The notes under the pieces are model-generated. The model saw only the letters and a program-made list of their open reading frames with translations. It was not told where the DNA came from and made no database searches. This document shows, one piece after another, positions 46,785-58,687 of a stretch of DNA of 64,000 nt. A program made the position numbers and the translations under genes. This DNA comes from Acarospora socialis (lineage: Eukaryota; Ascomycota; Lecanoromycetes; Acarosporales; Acarosporaceae). Within the stretch, counting starts at the first letter, position 1. Every line of letters starts with the position of its first letter. The DNA is taken from contig JAMYGW020000002.1 of assembly GCA_025617375.2 (NCBI GenBank), forward strand, positions 2,914,001 through 2,978,000. Reading direction: 5' to 3'.

Positions 46785-49700
46785 TGTAAGCTTCAATACC
46801 TATTTATTACAGATAGATTACTAGAATAGATTTATGACAGTGTGAAATATAATGATACACAAGCTATTCAATGATAAAGCAACACAATATATCTCTATTA
46901 ATGTCAAAACTAATTTCTGAAGAGTTTTATGTGTGAAGAAGTCTCATACTTATAGACTCTCACTTAACTACACTTACTAAGACATAGTGCTGTGACTGCA
47001 CTTCATTATTTACTCTGACAATTATCTTTTCTCTTAAACACTGATTCTTCAGCATATCTATGATGTTGTATTGTTGTTAAGAGTTTGCTTCATTTTGAAA
47101 ATCTCACTAGATTAGATTGAGATGCTACTTAGCATTTCTCATTATGTCTCATTTAATCTAGAAGAAATTTTCTTATCATGTTCAATTGAATCTGACAATG
47201 TTATTCACAGAAGAGAAATAACAAAATGCTTTTTCTCTTTTTCTTTTTTTCTTTTCTCTTCATCTTTTCTTTATACACATTATTGACAGCAAGCTTCACA
47301 TCAACACTACTGCAGTGAGTTTCTTTTGTTTTAATATCTTATCATTTGTGTTATGCAAGCTGCATTCTCATTGTTGTTGCTTCACAGTTGCTTCACTTTT
47401 ATTCTTATTGTGTGACATGTTCAAAAATCATGCTCTCAGTAGATTTCTTAGATGTTTTTGCAAAACATGTTAATTTTTTTTTAAAAAAACAACATCAAGC
47501 TCAACAGTGACTGAAAGAAACACAGTTAATTTTTGAAGAAAGAGCTGAAGAAGTGCTTGATACACAATGATGAAAAGTGAACTTTTGAGAAAATTACTGC
47601 TGAGAATCAGACATCAGATTCTATTTTTAATAAAAAAGATAATTTAAATCAGTTCATCACAAAGAAAATAAAGCAGAAGTGCATTACTGCTGTTAAAATG
47701 ATGCTGAATGTGTGTGTCATCACTGTTAAGTCAGTCAATAATATTGTTAATATTAAACTCAACTTCTTCTTAATATTTGACAACACTTCAGACTTTATCA
47801 GTCATCAACATATTGCAACAGCACTGAGTAGTAACAGTGCTGATGATATGTTTACATTGACATTAAATTACTCTTATCACAAAACTGACATTTTAACACT
47901 GCTTTCAGCTTACTTCACTGATTCATTATTGATGTTTAGCTGTCTCTGCTGTTTTTGTTGCAGCAAGAGAATTGTTGTTGATCTTAACTATATTTGCAAT
48001 GTCAAGTTAAATGTTCACTATAGTTACTGTGTCAAAAAACACAAGTCTTACAACAGTGTATGTTCAGCATCTGTGCTACACTGCAATTTCATTAATTTTT
48101 TTTAGATTTCAGTCAAGTTCTTCTTTTTCATCAATTGTTTCTTTGCTGCTGTTAATGCACTTAATAAAAATGATGTTGTCAGTTCTGCACTCATTAAGTG
48201 TCAGAAAAACTACATCATCATTGTTACAGTTCATTAATGTGTTGTTAATCACAAAAATCTTAAGAAAAAACTCATCTTGCAGATGAAGATTGATCTTCTT
48301 TAACTGATTAAATTTCATCATCAAACACATCTTTTCAAAAACATGTTAGACTTCTTCTGAATCATGATATGTCTTTGTTTTGTCTTTATCTTAATTGCAC
48401 ACTGCTAACACAATTTAGCACAATCTGTCATCTCTGATTCATGATTCAGTCATGATTTTTGAGAAAAATGAGAAGATCAAAGAGAGAAAAAGAAATGAAA
48501 TGACTTTCAGTTGTTAAACTGTCATTTTGCTTACACATAATCAACACTTTATTTCTTTTCTTCTGATGTATCATTAAATCTTGAGTTGTTTTTGAGCATA
48601 ATAACTTTGCTTTCTCTGTGTTCTTACAGCACTTTTAATAATAACAGTCAGTGTTACACAAATCACTTCTGTTGTAGCTTTTGCACATCTGTTATGTTTT
48701 GTTTTGAAACTCATTGATTATACTCAGTAAAGTAGTTTTTTCATCTAATCTTATATCACAACTTATCTTTTCATTGTCATTTTTCTAGAATTTCTTCAAT
48801 CTCATACTTCTCATTCTCATCAACAAGTTCAGAAGATGAAAGCACTGATATTACATTTTTGTCTTTGTGTTGATCATACAACTCTAGATAGAAAACATGA
48901 AAAATATTATGAATTCAGTAGATAAAAGATAGATATAAATGATACACTTGCTTTTTGACAAGATCTGCAATGTGAAAGAGTTTTACAAACTTATGTAAAA
49001 GTTTCTTATGAGATTGCTTCTGACTTAGATTCTTCATTGATAATAAGATAAGATCACTCTTATTATATGTCTTTGATTTGTGCTTTTAATTATAAGTCTT
49101 GACTTGTGACATCACAGTACTTTCTCATTATTTTGACAGTTCTTCTTTAACAGCATACAGCTTCTTTATTTTATCTTTGACTGTGAATATATCTTTTTTT
49201 CAGATGTTGTTCTCAATGCTGTAATGAATTAAAACATTATAACTTATAAGCACATAGTAGAGACTACATCTGAGTATTGATTGCTTTGCATTTATATATG
49301 CAAATTTTGCAAGTGATAATAGATTGACTCAGTTATCTTGTTCATTGTTGCAATAACAGTGAAGATAATGTTCTAAAATTTGATTTTGATGCTTAATTTG
49401 TTCATTTGTCTGTGAATGAAAGACAGTGTTAAGTTGACACTTAATCTTTGTCTAATAGCATATCTCTGATCAGTAACTGCTCATAAAGATAGAATCTTTA
49501 TTGAAAACAATCTCTTTGAATGTTTCATAACAACATACTATTTCTTCAAAGAAGACATCAGCTAATTGTATAGCAGTAAGAATTTTACTTATAAAGATGT
49601 ATTTCATCATCTTAATATAATGATTGATCACAACTAGAATCATATTGTACACACTGATATCACACTTGCTTAATGACAATTCAGTAATCATATTCATGAT

Positions 49701-52700
49701 TATTTCTTCTCAAGAATCATTTGAATGTAATAGCAACTGCATTTTGTCATGTGAATGATGTCTTGATATCTTTATTCTTTGACATACATCACATGAGAAA
49801 ACATACTTCTTTGTATTCTTAGTCAATTCTGATCAGTAATACTTGCATGATATTAACTTTAATGTTTACTCAATATCAAAGTGTTCTGTCAGTTCATCAT
49901 CATGATGACACTTCAGTAGCTCTGTTTTAACTGAAGCTTCAGATGATATATATAATTACTTATTATAGTGAAGTAATTCAGTTAAATCAAATGTTCATCT
50001 CAGACTTCTGACACAATGACAGCATTTTTTTTTTGTTTTACTGACTTTTCATGCTCATACAAGTGCATCTGTCTCTTGTAGAGAATGTACTAACAATAGA
50101 AAGAATTCACTACTGTCATTATATGTTATTTTGTGACTAATCAATCTCTGAACTAATACATATGAAATAAGTTGTCTGCAATTAACAGTTTCAGCAGCAG
50201 AATTAAGTGTACTCACTACACTGTGTCTTTGTATGATCAGCAATTCTTTGTTGTCTGATTCTTTTAATATATGTTAACTGAGTTGAGATTTTCTAAACTT
50301 CATGTCATTTCACTCTTCACAAGCATGACAAACTGTCTCAAGACAACTGATAATCATTAAGAACTTAAACATAGTTGCAGACATAGCTGCTAACTTTCTT
50401 TGTAACATCAACAATAACTTATCAAGACTTTCACTAATAGCTTTGACATAATCTGAATATCTTAATAATGTATTGACAGAATTTGTCTTGTTCAATCTAT
50501 GCAAAATAACAAAGTCAAAGACAACAAGCTTCACTGCTCATCATGTCTGTCTTTTATTTAATGTTTTAATGTTTATAAATTCACATAAATTATTATGATT
50601 TGTTAAAACTTTCACAGATTGCACACTATCTTCAAAATAGTGACATCACTGCTTGAATGCTTTCACAATAGCTAGAAGTTCAAGATCATACATCTCATAA
50701 TTATTCTTCATTAAAGACAGCTTCTGCAATCAGTAAGTAATGAGATGTTATTGCTTGAACACTTGCAACTAAGTATAAATTTCTGTCACAGCATGTTCAA
50801 AAACATCAGTTTTCATTCAGTTTCTGAGTTCAGAATTGAAGTGAACAAGAATAAATGCAGACATAAAGACATCTTTAAGTTTGCAAAATGTCTTCACTAC
50901 ATCTTCAGATCATTCAAATGATTCTAATTTCTTTTTATTCTTATTGTCTTTCAACAGATCTGTAAGTGAATTCATAATTTACAAGTAAACTTTTATAAAT
51001 CATCTATAGAAGTTGACAAATTCTAAAAAGACTTGCATCTCTTGAAAAGTCTTGAATACTGATCAGTTCACAATGATTTTTACTCTTCATGAATTCATCA
51101 TTATATTGATAATCAATACTATAAATTTCAAAAATTTCACAGTGTTCATAGAGAAGACACACTTCTTCAAATTCACAAAGAACTTATAGCACTGAAGTCA
51201 CTTCAGTATTTTACATATATGATGCTTGTGCTTTTCTTTTGATTGCAAGTATATAAGAATATCATTTAAATATATTACACAAATGAAATTCATATGCTTC
51301 ACAAGCACACAATTAATATAGACTTGAAAAGTAACAGATGCATTGACAAGTTCAAATGACATGATTAAATACTTAAAGTGATTGTAACATGTGCAAAACA
51401 TCATCTTTCACTCATCATTCATCTTTATGCAGATGCAATGATAAATATCTTTAAGATTCAGCTTGATGAAAATCTTTGTATTACTTAGTTAATTCAGAAT
51501 TTCACTTATTAAAGATAAAGAATGATGATTTTTCACAGTAATCTGATTCAATTTTCAACAATCAACACATAGTCATAAGTCATCATTCTTCTTTAAAGCA
51601 AACAGCATTAAAGCATCAGCTGAACTGACAAAATATTTGATTCAACTCTTCACTAAAATATCATTCAGATAGTTCTGCAAAACATAAAACTTCTTGCTTA
51701 ATAGATTATATAGAGATCTGTGTGAAGAGTTCTCATTATTGATATTAATGACATGATTATGCTTCTCATGAAAGACAAAACACTCTGCTTCAGTCTCTGA
51801 GAAAACATCTGTATATTTAGAATACATTTGAAATATAAATGATGTGATGATCATACTTTGAAGATGCATTATCTGTGTTTTAAATATAACTCAAAGAAGT
51901 ACACAAGTTATCAAGTCTTCAACAGTTTCTTCAAACTCTTCTGAATCTTTCAGTGTAAGAATTGAGATTTTGATGTTGAAGTGTCAGATTTATAACTCAC
52001 AATTAATGCAGATTTGTTTCTTCTTTAGAGTAGATAGTCTCATCATAAACTTAAGTTCATCTTTTTTCAATGCATAAAAGATGTGCTCACAGTCACACTT
52101 CTTGTTTTAACTGTCTTTTAAATGATACTTCACAAGATAAACATCATAGCAGTATACTGAGTGATCATTCATGAGTAAAAAGTTTGATACTTTCACATTA
52201 AGCTTCATCATCTCATTCACAACAGCAAAATATTGACTTATCATGTTCAATTCAGCAATACTATCTAAAAGAAAGAAAGCTGAAACTTGATCTTCTCTCA
52301 CAGCAATGATTTCTTTGATCACAATACTAAATTTAATCTTTACTTTTGTTCTTCATTGTGTTGTTGTAAAGACTTCAATGAGACATTTTCTTTTTTTGAC
52401 AAAGTCACTGAGAAAATGCAGATATTATTAGAGTTGTTTACTGACTTAATGCATTCATCAGCATAGTGACTCTTTTCTTGACAATAATAATATATCACAT
52501 TCAATTTTGTTCTTAAGCAAGCACTAAATTGATCTGACTTCATATCAATGTTATTACATCATTTTAACTGCATAGTCTCTGAAATTCTTTAATTATTAAA
52601 AGAAAATTCTGTATAAAAATTGTTGTTTGACTTCTTTGTTGTTGTAGTGCTAAATCTGCAAATATTATTCTTCAATTATGCTGTTAAAGTTACTAAACTA

Positions 52701-53864
52701 TCTTGCTTACTTAAAAGATCTTAATAGTTCAATAAAGTCTTTCTGATTTCTGATTGTAGCTTTGTAAAGAAGTGCATTATTAATTATTTCTTATTATAAA
52801 GTGACAGCTGTGCTTCAAGAATGCTAAGATATGCTGTGAAAGCATGTACACTTTGATTTGACTTTTATATAATCTCAATGTATATTTGCATGATATGTAA
52901 CTGACAATTCACTAAGTCTTCAATGAGATTGAGAAGATAATTGATAAAGTATTCTCAAGAGATTGTCTCAAGAGAAATTGTTTCTTAATGTTGATATCAT
53001 GCATTTTATAATTTATTCATTAAGAATTGCATCACATATAGAATCTTTGTCATGTTATTAACAAAGTTCTTAAACATCAAGTGAAACATCATTTCAGCAC
53101 TGCATATAAAGTTAAGATACTCTTATACAGATTTTTCAGCATAAATATTTAGATATTCTGAACAAATATTTCTTTTAATCATTACTGTACTGAGATGATT
53201 CTCTGCAGATTGCTTGCTAAAGATTCTGAATAAAACTCACTCTGATATTAAAGAACTATCATTTGCTTTCATATTAAGTGAGTCATCAACAGATATCTCA
53301 TTAACATCTCAACATCACAGCACTTGAACTTCTTTCTGAATAGATGCAAAACAATGTTTTTTCAAAAACAAGTTTCTTTTCTTTTCTGCTCACTTCAACT
53401 CAGCATTTAAATTTTTAAGCATCAATGCAGAGTGATCAGTTTCACATTGCACTATCTGTGATGAATCTATCAAAGATGAATTCATTGCAAGTGAATCATT
53501 TAAATCTGTACAGTCTCAAGATTAATTTGATGAGTTCAGCATACTGTCATTGTTTTGATGTTGCTGACTTTGTATTTGCATATTATCACACAACAAACTG
53601 TCAACTGTAACAATAAAGAAATTAAAATTGTAAATCTCAATATCTATCTATTACAGATAGATTACTAAAGTAGATTTATGATAGTGTGAAATATAATGAT
53701 ACATAAGCTATTCAATGATAGAGTGACACAATATATCTCTATTAATGTCAAGACTAATTTCTGAAGAGTCTTATGTGCAGAGAAGTCTCATACTTATAGA
53801 CTCTTGCTTAACTATACTTACTAAGACATAGTGCTGTGACTGTGCTTCATTATTTATTCTGACA
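46785..53864 (-). mobile_element. Ty3/gypsy chromovirus fossil 4, separate lineage (complete outline, broken)
   Basis: LTRs 46,785-47,020 and 53,629-53,864 (236 bp each, TGTAA...CTGACA), with target duplication TATAT at 46,780-46,784 and 53,865-53,869. It reads right to left: gag (about 53,600-52,550), CCHC knuckle (about 52,510-52,440), protease (about 52,300-52,110, LLDSIAELNMIS), reverse transcriptase (about 51,870-51,000, YLNDILIYL), integrase (about 49,900-49,470) and chromodomain (about 48,840-48,680). Its LTRs and proteins are distinct from gypsy 1-3. Full length, broken throughout by RIP-type change. Confidence 0.9.
47540..48105 (+). pseudogene. Antisense Cys-rich frame inside gypsy fossil 4
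   Basis: Opposite to pol, between the 3' LTR and the chromodomain, a frame of more than 130 codons carries CLCCFCCSKR and a second cluster (YSYCVKKHKS). Position, orientation and Cys pattern parallel the antisense frame of the other chromovirus lineage, although the sequences are otherwise different. Confidence 0.5.
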
Positions 53865-54878
53865 TATATGTTAACTGTCATTAAAAGCTACATTATGAAT
53901 TTTAATGACTCTTTCATGAAGCAACAACTCATTTCAATTCTCAGTTGCAAGAACTGCAATTAATGATTTATTTTCATGAGAAGATGACTGATAAATGAAG
54001 ATTTATAATACACTATTGAGATCTCAGTGATTAATACTTCAGTTAATGATTTCTTCTTTTTTCTCAGCAATCTTAACTTTAAAAGTCAGAAGTTCAACAC
54101 AAAAACTCTGTACTGACTCATCATCTATATCAGTATAAATAATCAGAAATACATTACAGACAAGATCAATGTAAAGAATACTTAAAATATCTTGAAGTTC
54201 AAATACAGAAAGAAGCTGCAAATCACTGAAAAACAATATTTAATGAAGTTAATTGAATATAGAATGTTGACAAATATGTTTATTAATGAAATATAAATAC
54301 ATCTCAGTAAACTTGACAGAAAGATTGTAATCACTTAGTCTGATAGAACTGATTTATTTAAGTTTGAATAATGATTTCAGACATTTCTTCAAACATTATT
54401 TGAAAATTACACAGTGATTCACAACACAATCAATACTCAAAATATCTCAAATATCAAAAGAGATCTGCAGAAGCTTCAGAAGAAAAAAATACAATTAAAG
54501 ACTGTTGAGACTGTTTTATGAGCAGATTGATACAAAGAGAAAAATCTGACACACTTATATCAGTATGATGTGAGATATCATTATTAAAGATCATCAAACT
54601 CTGATAATGATCACTCTTCTCAGTGTAAATTAGTTAAATATCTTCTTTGTTGCAGTTCTCATCATATTTAAAACTGTGAATATCTTTCTGCTACTTGCAA
54701 GAATGTTGAGTTAAGAAAATTATCTGTTTTAATCACAATTAAGTCAGTTAAAAGTCAGACAAATAATCTGCAGACAACTCACATCATAAAAACAAAATAA
54801 GATTCAAGCATAAGAACTGAAAGCATAGAGTTTTCAATGCTGAAACTAAAAAAAACAGTAACTCATTCTCATCTGAGT

Positions 54879-55334
54879 AGAATGATCATCAAGTTGAGTT
54901 AAGTCAGAAATCTTTGATTTGACCTGACTCACAGATTAAGTCAGTCTCAGATTTTTAACCTGACTCAATCTGTAAATCAGATCAGAATCAAGTTAAATTT
55001 TTCTTGATGACTCTGCACTAGTTCTATACTTGTTAACTGACTGATTATTAATTTTCTATGTCATCTTAGTCATAGTTGTGCATACAATCATAATTGTTAA
55101 AGAAACACATTAGAAAGATGTGTTAGAAAAAAGTCTTAAAAGAAGAGTTCACATAATCTTCATTATCTAGCTACAAGAAATTTACTAATAGCATCACTGT
55201 TGCACAACTGAATGTTGCTCAACAAAGATACTTCACTTGATCATGTATGTCTTGATCAATTTCATATTTTTTGTCTGTATTGTGATGCAATTAACATAAA
55301 TACAGATCAGATTAATATCTGAAGTTGAAATTAG
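54879..55334. other. Unassigned AT-rich spacer with imperfect hairpin
   Basis: Lies between the truncated copia element and the solo LTR. It keeps a few CC dinucleotides, including two ACCTGACTCA boxes (about 54,919 and 54,958). An imperfect inverted repeat (TGAGTTAAGTCAG...TTAACCTGACTCA, 54,893-54,967) could fold into a hairpin. No gene seen. Confidence 0.4.
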
Positions 55335-55686
55335 TGTTATAATCAAGTCAGAATGAACTTAAAGCAGACTGATGTGTACATGCAGAGAGCATATATTCAG
55401 AGAATATCTAGACAGCAGTCATGTGACATCTCAATATGCTTGATGATGAGCTTGATGAGCAAGCTCAATAAAGTGCATAAATAAACTGTCTTGACAAGCT
55501 CAACAGTGAGACTGGTAAGCAGACTCAGTATATAGTCATAGTCATTTTTCTTATGAAAAGAATTGTATTCAACTTAAATAACTATTTAAGAGTTAAAGAC
55601 CAGAACCATTTCAGACCAGTTATTATATCAATAAGCATAAATTCTTAGCTCTACATACTCAAGAAATCTCAGATTAGAACATTACA
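55335..55686 (+). mobile_element. Solo LTR of the gypsy 3 subfamily (fossil)
   Basis: 352 bp, TGTTATAATCAAG...AACATTACA, flanked by ATTAG (55,330-55,334 and 55,687-55,691). It matches gypsy 3 LTRs over its whole length, without the tandem duplication. It keeps several CC and GG dinucleotides, so it is less mutated than the full-length elements. Confidence 0.85.
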
Positions 55687-55691
55687 ATTAG

Positions 55692-56194
55692 TTAAGATCT
55701 GAACTGTTCAATATACAGAATCTTGATTGCATACTCTTAAAAAATGTAACAATATAGATCTCAGCAATCTCTTACAATACATTAACTGTATCTTGCTATC
55801 ATTTATAGTTCTGTTCATAGTTCTGTTCAATTTTCTTGATGAGTTTTTAAAAAGAATGTGTGAAAATCAATGATGCTGTGAACTTTTGATAGTGTTTAAT
55901 TTCTTACATGATGCACTCTGAATCTTGAGTGTTAGATTTGAGCATTAAATTAAAAGTAGACTATGACATATCTTCTGACTTCACAACAGAAATTGATTTG
56001 ATCAAAAAAAACTTCTGAAACTTTTTTTTCTTTGTCTTGATCTGCTTCTTGCATTTATTGTATGCTTTGATTTCATTGTTGTATTTGATAAATTTCTTAA
56101 TATATTGAACTTGTTTTGACTTTTTCTGAACTGAGATAATAGATGATTTCTTTGATGTCTTGATAGATTTGAATGTGACTTTTATTTGTGTCAT
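55692..56194 (-). pseudogene. Decayed Lys-rich frame, unidentified
   Basis: A minus-strand frame starts at ATG 56,192-56,194 (MTQIKVTFKSIKTS) and runs with few RIP-type stops to the solo LTR flank. The first 78 codons are open. It is rich in Lys and Gln (QIKTKKKKFQKF, YEQNYKQQQD after replacing likely stops), predicted helical, with no family recognised. It is divergent from the plus-strand frames that start near 56,521. Confidence 0.4.
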
Positions 56195-56520
56195 CTCACA
56201 AAACTATATGATTGTTGAAACTGAGCATTAAAAAAAGTGATTGCTCACTTACTCTAAAATGAATTAAATGAGAATATCATAAAGCTGATCATAGATGTAA
56301 TGTTGATGACAATGTTGTAGAATGCTGTCTGTTTTGATTGTAATTGTAATTGTATGATTGTGATTGCTTTATTATGCTGTTATATTTACATCTGAGATGT
56401 GATCAGTGAATATTAAACAACAACAACAGTTCATTCATCTCATCACTCATTTCTTTTCTCTCAACTTCTTTCACATATCATTTTTTCACTTCTACAATTC
56501 ATATTAGTTTCAATCAACAG

Positions 56521-58660
56521 TGATGACATCATAAAGTCAGACATGCAAGCAGTGTGTAATTTAACAGTTAATTTTAACAATGATCTTAGTACTGACAAAA
56601 ATCAAGATGCTTGATGCACAGCTGCACTTTAAGATCTTTATGTCTGATTAGTTAAGACACAATAATTTTTTTGATGAAGCAGACAACTCAGAAAGCAATG
56701 TGATTGTATGTTTTAATGCTTTGTTCTAACACTCAGAGAATAATATACTGATTATTGTTGTAGTCTGAGTTGTCTTTTAAGAACACTGTGATGAAATCAG
56801 ATATGAAGACTGTTGTTGTTTTGAATAATGTTGTTGAGAATTAATCTGAGAAAGATGATGATGAAGAAAATGATATTAAGAAGAATACTGTTGAGAAGAA
56901 AGATGATGAGAACAATAATGCTGAGAAGAACAGCAATGCAAATGTATATTTTAATGCATCATTCTAGAACTGAGTTGATGTTGAAATACTGATAGCTGCT
57001 AAATTAAGTCATCTTCTTATAAGAGTGATGTGAACAATAACAATATGAGAGAGAATGATGTGAAGATGTGTTCTAATGCAATAATTTAATGTTAGCTTAA
57101 TTAATATATTAATGAACAAAACATAGAACTCTTATAACTTATTGTCAAAAATTCATCAATCTAAGCAGACAAAATGAAAGTGCATCAGTTTGAAATTCTC
57201 AGCAAAGAAGAAGCAGTGACAAGTTAAGAAAAACTTCACATCATCATCATTCTCTGAAGCTGAAGATTTCTCATTGATTGAAGAATGATTGAGAAATTGC
57301 TGTATTACTGAGACAAAAGATCATTCATTGATGAATTCAAGTTTTGCTTCAAGTAAGACATCATTTGAGTATAGTACAAATTCTGCAACAACTCAGATCA
57401 GAGAGTGATGATAGATATTATTTAATGATTTCACAACAAGATAAATTGAACACACAGATGCAGCAGATTGAAACACAAAACATGTAGCTTTAAAGAAATT
57501 GTGTGCATCAAAGAACTGAAAATTGACAACAAAGACTCAGCAAAAGATCTTAAAAAATAATGCTGTCAATGCATTGAAAGCTGAACACTATAATCTTAAC
57601 ATTTTCAGTAAATATTTCTGAATTCTAACAGTTAGTTTTAACACTCATGTTCTGATCTACTTATAAAGAAATTTCTCACTAATCAAATCAAAATTAAAGT
57701 ACATTAATTACAGAGACAGACTGAAGTTCAGAAGAAAAAAGATTGTGTGATTTTGTTCAAGAAAGTCTATGTTAAATGAATAATTGAAGAATTCAGTGAA
57801 GTTGTTTCAATGCTGATTCTTACTTCACTTAAGCTAATATATTGTTGCAGATTGAATCTGAAGATGTTATGAGCAAGTTTGAAAAGATATGAGTCAATAA
57901 TCTTGCAGTGATTATTAAGCATCAAGAGTGTATAATCAATTTATGCAAAAAAAAGCTCTTGAAGACAGTTGAAAATAAGAACTCAAAGAAGATAATGAGA
58001 AGATTTTGATTGCAGATTGAGAATTCTAAGCATATTGAGTGTAAAGAGCATGAGTAAGAATCAGACACATATCATATTGTTTTAATGCATTTTTCTAATG
58101 TGTCAGATCTCAGTGTCAACAAAACTGACATGTTTATAGTTATATTCTGTCATTTATTGTGAAACAAGTGAACAAAAAGAAAAAAAGTGTTGTTGCAGAA
58201 TTTCAGATTCATGTAAAGCTAAATGATGATGAGCAATTTAACAGTACAATCTTAGTGAATAATCTTCTTGCTGAGTCTTCAACAAATACTTCTGAAATTG
58301 AAGTATTGTATTTTTTGATCTTAAATTTCAGCAGTGAAGACAAATATCAGAAAGATAATCTCAATGAAGATGAAGTCATTAACAATGATGTAAATGAAGA
58401 AACAAACAAAAAAATTGAGATTAGAATTTAGTTGAAGAGAGTGTGAAAATGAGAAGATGAAAGAAGCTGACATTGATGATCATGCAAAAGAGAACTAATA
58501 ATTGACTTGAAGAGTCAGTCTGATAAAATATTACATTTTATTGATCAGTAATACTATAATCAGCTTGATTGATTTAGTGTTTGTAGTGTTAAAAATAATT
58601 GTTAAAATGCTATCAATCTAATTGAATTATATGATAATCTGATTGAATAATCATTTTGTA
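56521..58660 (+). pseudogene. Decayed acidic multi-segment gene, unidentified
   Basis: From ATG 56,521 a chain of plus-strand frames contains acidic, Asn-rich stretches (EKDDDEENDIKKN near 56,860; VNEETNKKIEIRI near 58,395) and a 90-codon open segment (58,159-58,431). Reading through needs frame changes and RIP-type stop removal, so exon limits are uncertain. A string resembling TTTTAATGC...TTCTAAC recurs at 56,710, 56,949, 57,064 and 58,072. It might be an upstream gene of the hAT element or an unrelated gene. Confidence 0.35.
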
Positions 58661-58687
58661 ATATTTATATTTACATTTCAAGAAATC

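Larger units (their letters stand above)
46206..54878 (+). mobile_element. Ty1/copia fossil 2, 3'-truncated and interrupted
   Basis: 5' LTR at 46,206-46,415 (210 bp), the tRNA-half primer site, five leader repeats (46,491-46,700), then gag-like sequence resuming after the nested gypsy element (53,865-54,878), with a CCHC knuckle near 54,640-54,690. Homology to copia fossil 1 stops at 54,878, inside the gag/pol region, and no 3' LTR follows. Broken by RIP-type change. Confidence 0.8.

Noticed and set aside
56700-58110. Recurrent TTTTAATGC...TTCTAAC strings read as a second family of very short (28-31 nt) introns
   Set aside because: At most of these sites a reading frame passes straight through with only RIP-type stops, and only one site (56,706-56,736) would gain a frame by splicing. 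Introns this short are not expected in ascomycetes.
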